64,000 nt of DNA. Origin: Ruminiclostridium cellobioparum subsp. termitidis CT1112. Its GTDB lineage: Bacteria > Bacillota > Clostridia > Acetivibrionales > DSM-1351. The notes below the pieces were generated by a model. It ran no database searches and was not told where the DNA came from. It saw only the letters and a program-made list of their open reading frames with translations. This document shows positions 35,112-44,645 of this stretch, one piece after another. Both the position numbers and the translations under genes were made by a program. Position 1 is the stretch's first letter, and every line of letters starts with the position of its first letter. The stretch is taken from positions 62,001 through 126,000 of the forward strand of contig NZ_AORV01000025.1 in the NCBI RefSeq assembly GCF_000350485.1, given 5' to 3'.

Positions 35112-36452
35112 TTATTTATCTGCAGCAAGTAAATCATTAACCTTCTTTTCTGCTTCATCAAGAGCTTTTTTGGGATCTCCGCCATGCACTGTAACTGACT
35201 GCTGTGCCTTCTTAAGTGCATCATATATGTCTAATTGCTTTGTTACTGCAAGAGTCATATCTGCTGTCTTTGGAAGTTCATCAGCAACGATTGAAATAGC
35301 TTTCTTTTCAATCGTGCTTGTATCTGATTTAAAGTATGGATCCTGTGAAGCTTTTGTAGTTGATGGGAATATTGATACTGTCTTGCTGAATGCCAGCTGA
35401 TTGTCATCATTTGTTATAAATGCAGCGAAATCAATGGCTTCGGTATGATGCTTGCTGAGCTGTGTGACAACCAGATTCATAACTGAATTGTTGATTATTC
35501 CTGCTTTACCAACCATTGCTTCTGTTACTTCGGTATTTTTATATATATTTGGCGCTTCATCCTTAACTCTGTTAATGGACTGCGCACCGGAATTAATCAT
35601 AGCAAGCTTGCCTGTATTGTACTGTTGAAGCATTTTTTCCCATTGTCCCCAATTGTCTTTTGGAATGATGCCATCTTTAGCCGCTTTTTGGTATTTAGTA
35701 AGTAGCTCAAGGGCTTCAGGAGTGTTGAAAGCAGCTTTGCTCTTATCATCGCTTAAGATATTAATGCCTTCGAGCCAGAGTATTCTTCTGAATTCGTCAG
35801 GAATATAAAGGTAAGCACCTGTTTTCTCCTTCATTTGTTTTGCCATTGACAGCATTTCATCCAATGTTTTAGGAGTGCTGGTCAGACCCGCTTTGGCAAA
35901 TAAATCCTTATTATAGATCATAACCTCCGGAGCACCATACCAGGGAAATGCATATGTAGCATCCGCTAAGCTTGCAGATTTAAATAAAGTCTGGATGTAA
36001 ACGCTCTTCTGTTCGGCTGTTGCTTCCTTTTCAAGGTCTACGAGAATACCTTTTCCAGCAAGGGTCAATGCCATTTCTGTGTTTAAATTAACAACATCAG
36101 GTGCATTTCCGCCTGCTGCGGCTGTTATCAGTTTGTTCTGTATTGCATCATAAGGCAGGTCTGTCCACTTAACAGTAACATTTTTATGATCATTCTGGTA
36201 TGTTTCAATCAGCTTGTTAAAGAAATCAGTGAATGTAGGCTGAAGTGAAATAGTCCAGAACTGCAGATTAACCGGTTCCTGACTTACCGAAGAATCAGCT
36301 GCTGCAGTTGAGGATGCAGCTGCTGTTGATGCGGCCGTATCTGAAGATTTAGTATCTGTTGCTGATGATCCGCACCCTGCAACAATTCCTGCCATCATGC
36401 ATACTGCCAAAACCAGTACAAGTATGCTTCTTAATCGACTTGCTTTTACCAT
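35112..36452 (-). CDS. sugar-binding lipoprotein of the CUT1 transporter
   Basis: A 446-residue extracellular solute-binding protein family 1 member. A lipoprotein signal (LAVCMMAGIVAGCGSS) is followed by a Ser/Thr/Ala-rich linker and the binding core (LQFWTISLQPTFTDFFNKLI, KWTDLPYDAIQNKLITAAAG, YKNTEVTEAMVGKAGIINNS). Good AGGAGG box before ATG. It feeds the two downstream permeases; ligand unknown, presumably an oligosaccharide with amino sugars given the neighbours. Confidence 0.93.
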   Translation of the reverse strand: MVKASRLRSILVLVLAVCMMAGIVAGCGSSATDTKSSDTAASTAAASSTAAADSSVSQEPVNLQFWTISLQPTFTDFFNKLIETYQNDHKNVTVKWTDLPYDAIQNKLITAAAGGNAPDVVNLNTEMALTLAGKGILVDLEKEATAEQKSVYIQTLFKSASLADATYAFPWYGAPEVMIYNKDLFAKAGLTSTPKTLDEMLSMAKQMKEKTGAYLYIPDEFRRILWLEGINILSDDKSKAAFNTPEALELLTKYQKAAKDGIIPKDNWGQWEKMLQQYNTGKLAMINSGAQSINRVKDEAPNIYKNTEVTEAMVGKAGIINNSVMNLVVTQLSKHHTEAIDFAAFITNDDNQLAFSKTVSIFPSTTKASQDPYFKSDTSTIEKKAISIVADELPKTADMTLAVTKQLDIYDALKKAQQSVTVHGGDPKKALDEAEKKVNDLLAADK

Positions 36453-36507
36453 GACGAATTCCTCCTAATATTTTGTTTTTTTATATCATGCCTTAATTAT
36501 ATATAAA

Positions 36508-36521
36508 AAGAAAATTTTCTT
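36508..36521. promoter_or_regulatory. GAAAA/TTTTC palindrome upstream of the transporter genes
   Basis: AAGAAAATTTTCTT is a perfect 14-bp palindrome 56 bases ahead of the binding-protein start; a second, GAAAATATTTTTC, lies at 36538-36550. Near-identical sites occur at 40019-40032 and related ones at 43644-43662 and 44520-44534, all in the locus with the RpiR regulator. Confidence 0.45.
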
Positions 36522-36555
36522 CAAGTATTTATTTTATGAAAATATTTTTCTTTTT

Positions 36556-36912
36556 TTATTTTATTTTGAGTCTTATTTTGATATGCTGCTCTTTTTTGTC
36601 ATATTTATAGATAAAGTTTTTTGATATGGATACTGTAACATCCACACACCCCTGGGCTTTAATCACAATTGAACTGCCGTTTACCTGTGCTATCTCCGGG
36701 TTGCTTGAGCTGACCTTGAATTGTGACGGGTCAAGATACATTATAATATCCTTTCCATCCTTGAAGGCCGCTCTGACTTTAATTTCTGCAGATTTTCCAA
36801 CTTTCATTTCCTCTTCTGGCGGCAGCTCAAGTGTAAAATGGTCTATGGCATGCTTCTCATAGAACTCTTCATGGTTTATATAATTTACAAGTATACTGCT
36901 GCAATATGTCAT
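36556..36912 (-). CDS. small Ig-like (bacterial Big-type) domain protein
   Basis: A 118-residue protein without signal peptide. Its second half has the look of a bacterial Ig-like domain (FKVSSSNPEIAQVNGSSIVI then KAQGCVDVTVSIS). The ATG at 36912 overlaps the stop codon of the secreted GHL10 gene (ATGA), so the two are translationally coupled, and the pair could be one protein split by a stop, or a small partner. Function unknown. Confidence 0.6.
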   Translation of the reverse strand: MTYCSSILVNYINHEEFYEKHAIDHFTLELPPEEEMKVGKSAEIKVRAAFKDGKDIIMYLDPSQFKVSSSNPEIAQVNGSSIVIKAQGCVDVTVSISKNFIYKYDKKEQHIKIRLKIK

Positions 36913-39893
36913 ATCCTCCAATATCCTTTTTTAACCTCTTCATTCATACTCTTTGAAAGAGTTACCGTTTCAATTATTTTTTCTATGGATTTTTTAATTG
37001 CTTTTGCTTCTGAAGGATTTATGCCGGAGCAATTATTATCAGCAGCCGGAATAGAATTCAACCTGTCAGCCAGTGAAGCCGCCTCTTTTGCAGAAATGCC
37101 TTTATTGGGCAAATAGATTTCACCTATTTTTCTTTTAACCCCATTAACAATGGTTTTTACAGAGAGTGCAGGCTTATCGTCCCAAACAACTGCGGCATTT
37201 CTGAACAGGCCCTCCTTTAACGCACTGCCGTATCCTGCGTTCATGAGCGATTCATATTCAAAAAGAGCTGTACCGTCTGCTCCATTTTCTGCGGCAGTTG
37301 CAATCTGGCCTGCAAGCATTTCGCTGCTGAGCCCTATTCCGGTTCCCAAACCCATTGTAGCGTATGCATGGCCCCTGGAAAATTCAACAGTGTTCAATAT
37401 ATCCTCCCTGGTGGACGTGGTATCCATTGTATATGACATTGGTATGATATTGTCTATATATCCTCCGGACACCCACTTTACCGGCTCCTGCATCAGGCTG
37501 GAAGGCCCTGCTTCATAGTTAGGCCATACATCGGCAGAGATCTGTATATCGGGCTTTACAGCTCTGACTTCTGAAACCACCCTGTAAACAAATGTATTAA
37601 CAATATTGGCCCTGAAAGCACACCAGCTTTCCCAGAGCGGATCTCCGGGCCTGATGTTTATAGGATCGGCTCCATTTGCTTTTTTAAATAATTCCCTTGT
37701 ATAGGTATCATAGCCAAAATCATTTGACCCGTCGCCTCCGTCGGGATAACGCACATAATCCAGCTGAAGCCCGTCGATATCATACTTTTTGACCAGTTCG
37801 GAATATATGCTCATTATGAAGTCACGGGTTTCAGGCAATGCCGGATTTGCAAAATAATATTTGATGTTATACATGTCAACAAACTGGAAATTATCGCCCT
37901 TTCTGCTTATCAGCAGCCATTCCGGTTTTTTTGCATACACGGGACCTCCATCAAATGTACCCGAATCACCGATAAAAAAGTTTTCAACCCAGGAATGCAC
38001 TTCCATTCCTCTCTTATGAGCTTCGGACAAATATGCACCCAGTACATCAAAACCGTTATACATGGGATTCTGTTCTGTTATCTTGTTTTCTGTAGGAAAT
38101 ATGGTATAGCCTCCCCACCAGGTTTCCAGATATACCGTATTTATATTCAGTGCCTTCAGTTTGTCCAGATGTTCGGACACCTGCTCCAGCCGGGTTTCCT
38201 TTGGCCTTATCCAGACCGCCCTGGTTTCAACACTTTTTGACTGGTAGTTTGCAAAATGGGCCTTATCGGAATTCTGCTCGATCCGGCCGGTAATTTCAAC
38301 CAATTGCTTGTAGTCCCTTTCCCTTAACCGGTCGCTTGCACTTTGCACAAGCAGTTCTGCATTGTCTATGTATTCCTGTACCTTTGCATAGGGCACATCA
38401 AGGAATTTTGTCCGGGACACCCCAAGTTCCTGTTTTACCGTATCAATTTTAATTACCACCCTGTCAATCATGGATTCAGGGGTAAACAGCACCAATACTG
38501 TTTTATTGGTTTTGTCCATTATGACACTCGACCCGATCAGAGCATGGTTCTTCAGCCAATCGGCCTTTATCCCGTGGCCTGACAATACCAATCCGTCTTT
38601 TGGGATCTGCGAATTATTTCCACCCGTCTTTACAATCCGGTTGTCTTTATTCACCGTAACCTCATAGCCCCAGGGGTTGGTACCTGTTGTACTGCCGTAT
38701 GTGCCGTCATAAACAATAAGCTGATCGGCTCCCCTAAAACCGGGATATCCGCTGTTGCCGGCATCATCCCAGCCTGCCGGGTTATCTTCCCTGCTCCTGG
38801 GATTCAAGCTGTCATAGGGTGTTTTGCCTGCATTATACAAAAATGTGTTATTTGCAGACAGCTCTATTGAATCTCCCACCTTTACATTTCCGTCTAATTT
38901 TGCAAAGTACGGACTGTCAGCCTGAACAGAGATGACATACCCTTTTTGAGGTATGGAAGAATTATTGTCCAGATATACCCCATCCTTTGAGTTAATAGCA
39001 GTATACCCTGTTACTTTGCCATTTTCAGCTGTGATTTCCAGCCCCCAGGGATTTGTGCGCGTGGTGGCACCATAGGAGGTTTCATAGAGGATAACCTCGC
39101 CTGTGCCCCTTTCGGTATTTTTCTTGTTTATTTCATATATTGAACCATTAATTTTGAAATACATGGGAGGCAAGGTCTGAACTTCAAGATTTATCAGAGT
39201 AACCTTTTCTCCGACCTGTAAATTGCCGACAAACTCCTTAGCAGAACCTGACCCCGATATTACATATCCGTTTTCAGGTATGTACGTTCCGGTACCTCCG
39301 CCGCTGTTTTTCTCCGCTACAATGTTATTTGCAATTACTGCTTCTTCAGTATCAGTCCCAAATACACCGGTATTTTCCCCATAGTTAATAGTATAAATAG
39401 TTAGTTTGTTACTTTCATGCTCCTTATCCACCGAATCTATGGCATGCTGTGTACCATTTTCAGCCGACACCAGCTGTCCGGTTATAGCCTGGGGCAGGGA
39501 ATAACCGTTGATATTCACTTCCTCACCGGTTTTTAAATTATCCAGAATCCATGTTTCACTGGTGCCATGCCCAAACAGCACGAACCCGTTGTAGGGAATT
39601 TTTACAGCACCCGCTCTGTCCCTGATTTCTGTCAGAACATATTTCCCATCCTTATAATCCGCTATGGCCGCAGCACACCATACATTTGAATCAGTCAACT
39701 GTGCGGCGTTATCCCTTGTAAAAAGAATCAGCTCATCTGCAACCTGGATAGGCCTGTTGACAGCGCTGACCTTTACAGTGCTGCCATTCTCAGCAGACAC
39801 ACTGATGTCTTGGCTCTCAGCATGGGATAATGGAGTCATGACACCCACTGCCAGCAAAACACACAAAAATAATGCCAGGATTTTCTTACACAT
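36909..39893 (-). CDS. secreted multidomain GHL10 (DUF187) glycosidase-like protein
   Basis: A 994-residue exported protein. A signal peptide (residues 1-25, ending SHAE) is followed by about 500 residues of diverged repeats of the kind IP-x-G-VISGxG...FLxNLKVGE, several containing NPWGxEVT. The GHL10 catalytic-like barrel spans about 553-870 (VETRAVWIRPKETRLEQVSE, VYLETWWGG, MEVHSWVENFF, YDIDGLQLDYVRYPDGG). A helical C-terminus follows. GAGGAGGAG precedes the ATG. It is the first gene of the minus-strand arm and probably acts on the glycan outside the cell. No cell-wall anchor was seen. Confidence 0.85.
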   Translation of the reverse strand: MCKKILALFLCVLLAVGVMTPLSHAESQDISVSAENGSTVKVSAVNRPIQVADELILFTRDNAAQLTDSNVWCAAAIADYKDGKYVLTEIRDRAGAVKIPYNGFVLFGHGTSETWILDNLKTGEEVNINGYSLPQAITGQLVSAENGTQHAIDSVDKEHESNKLTIYTINYGENTGVFGTDTEEAVIANNIVAEKNSGGGTGTYIPENGYVISGSGSAKEFVGNLQVGEKVTLINLEVQTLPPMYFKINGSIYEINKKNTERGTGEVILYETSYGATTRTNPWGLEITAENGKVTGYTAINSKDGVYLDNNSSIPQKGYVISVQADSPYFAKLDGNVKVGDSIELSANNTFLYNAGKTPYDSLNPRSREDNPAGWDDAGNSGYPGFRGADQLIVYDGTYGSTTGTNPWGYEVTVNKDNRIVKTGGNNSQIPKDGLVLSGHGIKADWLKNHALIGSSVIMDKTNKTVLVLFTPESMIDRVVIKIDTVKQELGVSRTKFLDVPYAKVQEYIDNAELLVQSASDRLRERDYKQLVEITGRIEQNSDKAHFANYQSKSVETRAVWIRPKETRLEQVSEHLDKLKALNINTVYLETWWGGYTIFPTENKITEQNPMYNGFDVLGAYLSEAHKRGMEVHSWVENFFIGDSGTFDGGPVYAKKPEWLLISRKGDNFQFVDMYNIKYYFANPALPETRDFIMSIYSELVKKYDIDGLQLDYVRYPDGGDGSNDFGYDTYTRELFKKANGADPINIRPGDPLWESWCAFRANIVNTFVYRVVSEVRAVKPDIQISADVWPNYEAGPSSLMQEPVKWVSGGYIDNIIPMSYTMDTTSTREDILNTVEFSRGHAYATMGLGTGIGLSSEMLAGQIATAAENGADGTALFEYESLMNAGYGSALKEGLFRNAAVVWDDKPALSVKTIVNGVKRKIGEIYLPNKGISAKEAASLADRLNSIPAADNNCSGINPSEAKAIKKSIEKIIETVTLSKSMNEEVKKGYWRI

Positions 39894-40159
39894 GTCTTCT
39901 CCTCCTCAGGCATGATTAAACAATAAAACTCCATCTCAAAAATAAATATTTAATATTTAATCATGCATTTTTAATTATTGAATTTTTTAATTCATAATGA
40001 TAGAATATTCTAAACTAAAAGAAAATTTCCTTCTTTTTATGCAAATATGTTGAAATAATTATTCTTATTTTTTATTCTTTTTCCGACACTTTTTATGTAA
40101 AATATAAATAAGGCGATATTAAAAGAAGCAATTACAGATCAAAAAAGGACGGGCCGTTT
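39894..40159. promoter_or_regulatory. divergent promoter region of the amino-sugar locus
   Basis: AT-rich 266 bp between the secreted GHL10 gene (minus) and the ROK kinase gene (plus). It contains AAGAAAATTTCCTT at 40019-40032, which differs by one base from the palindrome upstream of the transporter, and AGAATATTCT at 40002-40011. Confidence 0.45.
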
Positions 40160-41116
40160 ATGGAAAATTTAGCCATAGGTATTGATATCGGAGGTACAAA
40201 CATTAAGGGAGGTGTGATCAGCAGCAGAGGTGAAGTTATCATTTCGGACAAGATTTCAACACAGGCCAAAAAAGGTTTTTCCCACACCTTCCTGCTTGTC
40301 AGGGAATTAATCGGCAAACTTATAGCCGGTTCTGCAGATATGGGCAGAATTTGCGGCATCGGCTGTGCTACAGCAGGTCAGGTTGATCACAGGCTTGGCA
40401 AAGTGGTTTTTGCAACCGACAACCTCCCCGGTCTCAGCGGTTTTCAGCTTAAAAACGAAATTCATGAGGCTTTCAATTTACCCGTTGCCGTTGAAAATGA
40501 CGTTAATGCTGTGGCGCTGGGAGAACATTGGATGGGTGCGGCTGCGGGACTTGAAGACTTTATCTGCCTTACTCTGGGAACAGGCGTAGGAGGTGCCATC
40601 TTTAGAAATGGAAGTATTGACTACGGAGCTGCCGATATCTCAGGTGAATTCGGACACTTCAGTATCAATTTTGACGGTCCCTTATGCAACTGCGGAAATA
40701 AAGGCTGCTTTGAGCAATACGGCTCTGTTACCGCACTGATTCAACAAATGCGTCAAAGCCTTGCGGAAGGAGAAAAATCTCTGGTAAGCGACCTTGTGAA
40801 AGGCGACCCTCAAAAAATAAACGGAGAAGTTATCTTCGAGGCCAAGGAACTGGGCGATGCCCTGGCTTCGGCTATTGTGGACGATTATATACTGCATCTG
40901 TCGCTTGGTATTGTGGGCCTGCTCCATATATTAAACCCGGGCGGAGTAATTATCGGCGGTGGAATAACACGGCTCGGAGAAAAACTGATTGGCCCTTTGA
41001 CTCAAAACATTATTAAAAGAGCCATGCCGAAATTTACTGAAAATTTGTTGATTAAAAATGCAAGACTTGGTGATAACGCGGGAATCATCGGAGTAGTCAG
41101 AAGGCTTTTTATTTAA
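40160..41116 (+). CDS. ROK-family sugar kinase, probable ManNAc kinase
   Basis: A 318-residue ROK protein without the DNA-binding domain of ROK repressors, so a kinase. Motifs: IGIDIGGTNIKGGVI (phosphate loop), VAVENDVNAVALGEHWMG with the catalytic aspartate, LGTGVGGAIF, and the zinc site GHFSIN...CNCGNKGCFE. With NanE in the divergent operon the natural guess is NanK-type ManNAc phosphorylation; GlcNAc or glucose kinase remain possible. It is followed 31 bases later by DUF4127. Confidence 0.9.
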   Translation: MENLAIGIDIGGTNIKGGVISSRGEVIISDKISTQAKKGFSHTFLLVRELIGKLIAGSADMGRICGIGCATAGQVDHRLGKVVFATDNLPGLSGFQLKNEIHEAFNLPVAVENDVNAVALGEHWMGAAAGLEDFICLTLGTGVGGAIFRNGSIDYGAADISGEFGHFSINFDGPLCNCGNKGCFEQYGSVTALIQQMRQSLAEGEKSLVSDLVKGDPQKINGEVIFEAKELGDALASAIVDDYILHLSLGIVGLLHILNPGGVIIGGGITRLGEKLIGPLTQNIIKRAMPKFTENLLIKNARLGDNAGIIGVVRRLFI

Positions 41117-41147
41117 AGCTGCTTATAAATAAATTTGGAGGCTGATT

Positions 41148-42665
41148 ATGAAAAATATCATATACGTACCGCTGGACGAAAGACCCTGTAATTATAAATT
41201 CATGCCCATGCTTGCCAGGGGTACTGACTATAACGTTCTGGTCCCGCCCCCGGAGCTTCTTGGCAGGAAAAAAACACCTGCCAATGTGGATGCTCTCTGG
41301 AGCTGGGTTTTTGAAAATGCCGTATCAGCAGAAGGAGCTATTCTTTCAATCGATATGCTTGTCTACGGAGGTATTATTCCCTCAAGACTGCACAAGCTGT
41401 CGGCGGCCGAAGGTAAGGCTGTTCTGGGAAAACTGCGCAAGCTCAAAGCATTAAACGTATCTCTGAAAATATATGCTTTCAATCTTATAATGAGATGTCC
41501 CTCCTATTCCAGCAGTGACGAAGAACCTGATTACTACCAGGACTTTGGAACCGAAATATTTAAAAGCGGATTTTTGGGGCACAAAAATGAATTAAACGAG
41601 ACTACAAAAGACGAAGAAACCGAGTATGCTCTCATTGCCAACCGGCTTCCGGCCCAAATACTTCAGGACTATACAAGCCGCAGAAAAATAAATCTTGAAA
41701 TTAATAAACTTTCCGTAGACCTGTTAACGGAAGGCACAATTGATTTTTTGGTTATCCCCCAGGATGATTCGGCACCTTACGGTTTTACAGCAATAGATCA
41801 GTCAAAGCTGAGGAATTATATCGGTGAAAAAAACGCAGGTCTTAAGGCGTACATGTATCCTGGTGCCGACGAGGTAGGAATGACGCTGTTTGCAAGAATG
41901 GTGAACGAGGCGGCAGATTGCCGTCCCAGCGTATACCTGAGGTTTTCAAGCATACGTGCCCCCTTTGTCGTCCCTCTATATGAAGACAGACTTCTGTATG
42001 AGAGTATAAAATACCATGTGCTCTGCGCCGGGGGCCTGATTTGTGACAGCCTGGCCGACGCCGATATGGTCCTTATGGTAAATGCCCCTGCCGAAAAAAT
42101 GCTGGAGGCCAATCAACAGCAAACAAAAGGTTCAAACTATACCGTCGGCAGAAATCTTATAGAATTCGTGGAATACATGGATTTTGTCATCAATACAAAA
42201 AAACTGACGTGTGCCGTGGCCGACGTTGCCTTTGCCAACGGCAGTGACCTGGAACTGCTGAATTATATAAAGCAGAAAAACCTGCTTTACAAGCTCTCCT
42301 CCTATGCCGGTTGGAATACCAGCTCAAACACACTGGGGACCGCAATAACCCAGGCCTTTATCTGCCGCCTGTACGGTGCCACACAGTCCCATTATGATTT
42401 TTTAGGCCTTCGGTATGTGGAAGATGCGGCATACTGTGCACAGGTTCGCCAGCTGGTAACAGAGCGTTATCTGCCCGGTATGCAGTTAAATTATTTCAAA
42501 ACGGATGGCCCCAGAGGAAAGGCAGCCGAAATAGTTAAACAGGAACTTCAGAAATTCAGTGACAGCTATCTCGGTGATGCCCGGCATAATATTGTCATAA
42601 ACGATGTATATATGCCCTGGTCCAGAATGTTTGAAGTTGGGCTGGACGTGGAAGTAAAAGGTTAG
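41148..42665 (+). CDS. DUF4127 family protein
   Basis: A 505-residue soluble protein of a family without assigned reaction. It starts YVPLDERPCNYKFMPMLARG, typical for DUF4127, with DMLVYGGIIPSRLH, FLVIPQDDSAPYGFTAIDQ and a segment YPGADEVGMTLFARM; the conserved acidic and histidine residues suggest a metal-dependent hydrolase, which is inference. The ATG follows TTGGAGG. Second gene of the operon with the ROK kinase, closed by a strong terminator. Confidence 0.88.
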   Translation: MKNIIYVPLDERPCNYKFMPMLARGTDYNVLVPPPELLGRKKTPANVDALWSWVFENAVSAEGAILSIDMLVYGGIIPSRLHKLSAAEGKAVLGKLRKLKALNVSLKIYAFNLIMRCPSYSSSDEEPDYYQDFGTEIFKSGFLGHKNELNETTKDEETEYALIANRLPAQILQDYTSRRKINLEINKLSVDLLTEGTIDFLVIPQDDSAPYGFTAIDQSKLRNYIGEKNAGLKAYMYPGADEVGMTLFARMVNEAADCRPSVYLRFSSIRAPFVVPLYEDRLLYESIKYHVLCAGGLICDSLADADMVLMVNAPAEKMLEANQQQTKGSNYTVGRNLIEFVEYMDFVINTKKLTCAVADVAFANGSDLELLNYIKQKNLLYKLSSYAGWNTSSNTLGTAITQAFICRLYGATQSHYDFLGLRYVEDAAYCAQVRQLVTERYLPGMQLNYFKTDGPRGKAAEIVKQELQKFSDSYLGDARHNIVINDVYMPWSRMFEVGLDVEVKG

Positions 42666-42690
42666 TGGAATGTATATAAATGTGTAAATT

Positions 42691-42724
42691 AAAAGATCCA
42701 GCTGCCGGAACAGCTGGATCTTTT
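42691..42724. terminator. bidirectional terminator between DUF4127 and the RpiR gene
   Basis: AAAAGATCCAGCTG pairs perfectly with CAGCTGGATCTTTT, loop CCGGAA, with T-rich tails usable in both directions. Confidence 0.9.
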
Positions 42725-43571
42725 AATACAATTTCGGCAAAACAGCTTCGGCTGTTTTGTTGAGCATATCAAATGCCAGATCGCCCCTTTTTATGGCCAC
42801 TGCAGTATAGAATATATCCAGCACCTGCAGCTGGGCGATCTTGGACGTCAGTGCACCGCTTCGAAGAGGAGTTTCTTCTGCGGAGGTAAGCAGTATGGCA
42901 TTGGCATACTTGGTAATGGGAGATTTTTCATAGTTGGTTATGGCAATTGTAAATGCACCTGCTTTTTTAGCCAGAGCAAGAGAATCCACCGTATCCTTTG
43001 TGCTGCCGCTGAAGCTTATGCCGATGGCAACACTTTTTGAGTCCAGATTCACCGCCGACATGTTTTGCAGGTGCGGGTCACTGAAGGATTCACACTTAAT
43101 GCCTATTCTCATAAACTTGTATTTGGCGTCTCCGGCAGTAAAGGCAGAAGCACCGACTCCGTAAATATCAATCCTGTCTGCTGCCAGAATTGCGTTGATG
43201 GCCTTTTCCATTGCCGCTGTGGAAAGTATTTTGGAGGTATTTTTTATTGCTTCAATATTTGCAACGGTTATTTTGTTGATAATTTCCTCGATATTGTCAT
43301 CCCCATGAATTTTTTCATGCAGATTTTCCTGGGGATTTACACATTCCCTTGCCAGAACAAGCTTAAACTCCTGATAACCCTTCAGATTTATCTTCCTGCA
43401 AAATCTCACTATTGAGGTTTCACTGACTTCACAGTTTTCGGAGAATTCGGTTATGGACATATAAATAATCTCAATCTCGTGTAAAAAAATATAATCTGCT
43501 ATTTTCTTTTCGATTTTAGAAAAACTGCTGTAAAGACTTCTTATTTTTAATAGGCACTGTTTGTCCTGCAT
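42723..43571 (-). CDS. MurR/RpiR-family transcriptional regulator
   Basis: A 282-residue regulator: an N-terminal HTH_6 domain (residues about 1-77; FSENCEVSETSIVRFCRKIN) and a C-terminal SIS sugar-phosphate-binding domain (about 120-260; IDIYGVGASAFTAGDAKYKF, GISFSGSTKDTVDSLALAKK, TSAEETPLRSG). Such proteins sense phosphosugars, often amino-sugar phosphates like MurNAc-6-P, which fits a NanE locus. A palindrome TTGAAAA-N5-TTTTCAA lies 73 bases upstream of its start. It is the obvious candidate regulator for both arms. Confidence 0.92.
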   Translation of the reverse strand: MQDKQCLLKIRSLYSSFSKIEKKIADYIFLHEIEIIYMSITEFSENCEVSETSIVRFCRKINLKGYQEFKLVLARECVNPQENLHEKIHGDDNIEEIINKITVANIEAIKNTSKILSTAAMEKAINAILAADRIDIYGVGASAFTAGDAKYKFMRIGIKCESFSDPHLQNMSAVNLDSKSVAIGISFSGSTKDTVDSLALAKKAGAFTIAITNYEKSPITKYANAILLTSAEETPLRSGALTSKIAQLQVLDIFYTAVAIKRGDLAFDMLNKTAEAVLPKLY

Positions 43572-43643
43572 TTTTCACCTCGTTATTTTTTAATAATGCT
43601 TGAGAAATTATAGTTATTTTTTCAATCCTTTTGAGACAATGCA

Positions 43644-43662
43644 TTGAAAAGTCAATTTTCAA
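43644..43662. promoter_or_regulatory. operator-like palindrome upstream of the RpiR gene
   Basis: TTGAAAA (43644-43650) and TTTTCAA (43656-43662) flank GTCAA. It resembles the other GAAAA/TTTTC sites of the locus and the TGAAA-type sites bound by characterised RpiR proteins. Confidence 0.4.
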
Positions 43663-43753
43663 AATTATATATTTATTTATATAATCATACAATATATATA
43701 TAATTTACTATATCTAATTTGCATAATAATTTTTTGAAATTTTTAGTAAATAA

Positions 43754-44479
43754 TTAAATTTGCCTTATAAGTTCCAGCATTTTTTTCCTTAATATTTTTT
43801 CAGCATCCCGCCTGAGCCAGCTGCCCCAGTAGGAATATCCGCCCTGGTCATAGGCTTCTGCCGTTGTCATATAACCCATATATCCGTTTACCTGATCCAG
43901 CACAATCAGCTTATTTCCCATGCTTTGAGCCTTTAACCACTGGCAGGTCTCTGTCAGGCACTCCCCCGGAAGTCCGGCAAATACCAGTCCGTTAAGGGAT
44001 ACTGCCTCAATTTCCGCAATAACCGTCCGGCTTTTCAGTTCCGAATCGGTAATTCCAACCCAGCTATTAATAATTGTGCTGATACAGCTCTGATGCATCT
44101 TCTCATCAATCAGCCTTTTTATTAAGGCAGGCGGTGCTGCATTTTCCAGAGCTTTATCCAAATTCTTTGCTGAGGCTTTAATTTGTTCTTCTCTATTTCG
44201 GGAAGCCTCAAGGGAATGGGGCATGGAATCCCGCATGGGCAGCTCCGCTTTTCCTGCTCTTGTGACGGTCAGTTTAATATCCTCCCATACCCCCGGCGTA
44301 CTATTCCATACCTCAAGAAATGCACGGGCTATTTCATTTCCTATGCGAAAGGCCTCCCGGTCGCATGCGGCATAGGTCGTCATTCCTTCATAACCTTTTC
44401 GCACAGAAAGATTGCCGCAAGGGCCATTGACATTTATACTCTTAAAAAACTTGTTTCCAAGTCTGCAGCTAAAACAAAT
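43754..44479 (-). pseudogene. 5'-truncated ceramidase-like gene
   Basis: The open frame gives only the C-terminal half of the family seen at 7221. It opens with NVNGPCGNLSVRKGYEGM (compare ITQGASGNVKPKYEG there) and ends with VNGYMGYMTTAEAYDQGG-YSYWGSW (compare NGCNGYLPSAGEYDRGG). Everything corresponding to the N-terminal zinc-binding SHTHS part is missing, and the sequence upstream turns into AT-rich intergenic DNA. The first ATG (44404) has no clear ribosome binding site. Probably a remnant of a gene that belonged to the amino-sugar pathway. Confidence 0.7.
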
Positions 44480-44519
44480 TCATAAATATGAAGATTATAT
44501 TTTTCTTTAACTATTATAT

Positions 44520-44534
44520 TGAAAATTATTTTCA
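44520..44534. promoter_or_regulatory. palindrome upstream of the ADP-ribosylglycohydrolase gene
   Basis: TGAAAATTATTTTCA, a perfect 15-bp palindrome 112 bases before the start at 44646, of the same GAAAA/TTTTC type as the other sites in the locus. Confidence 0.4.
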
Positions 44535-44645
44535 CATTTAATATAATCATTATATAATATAAAATAGATTGAAGCAATAAAATATATCGTGAATGTAAAT
44601 GTCTTCCTCCTGTTCAGACGGTGGGAAAACATCATGGAGGTAAAC

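Noticed and set aside
40160-41116. ROK transcriptional repressor
   Set aside because: The protein starts directly with the kinase phosphate loop and has no N-terminal helix-turn-helix.
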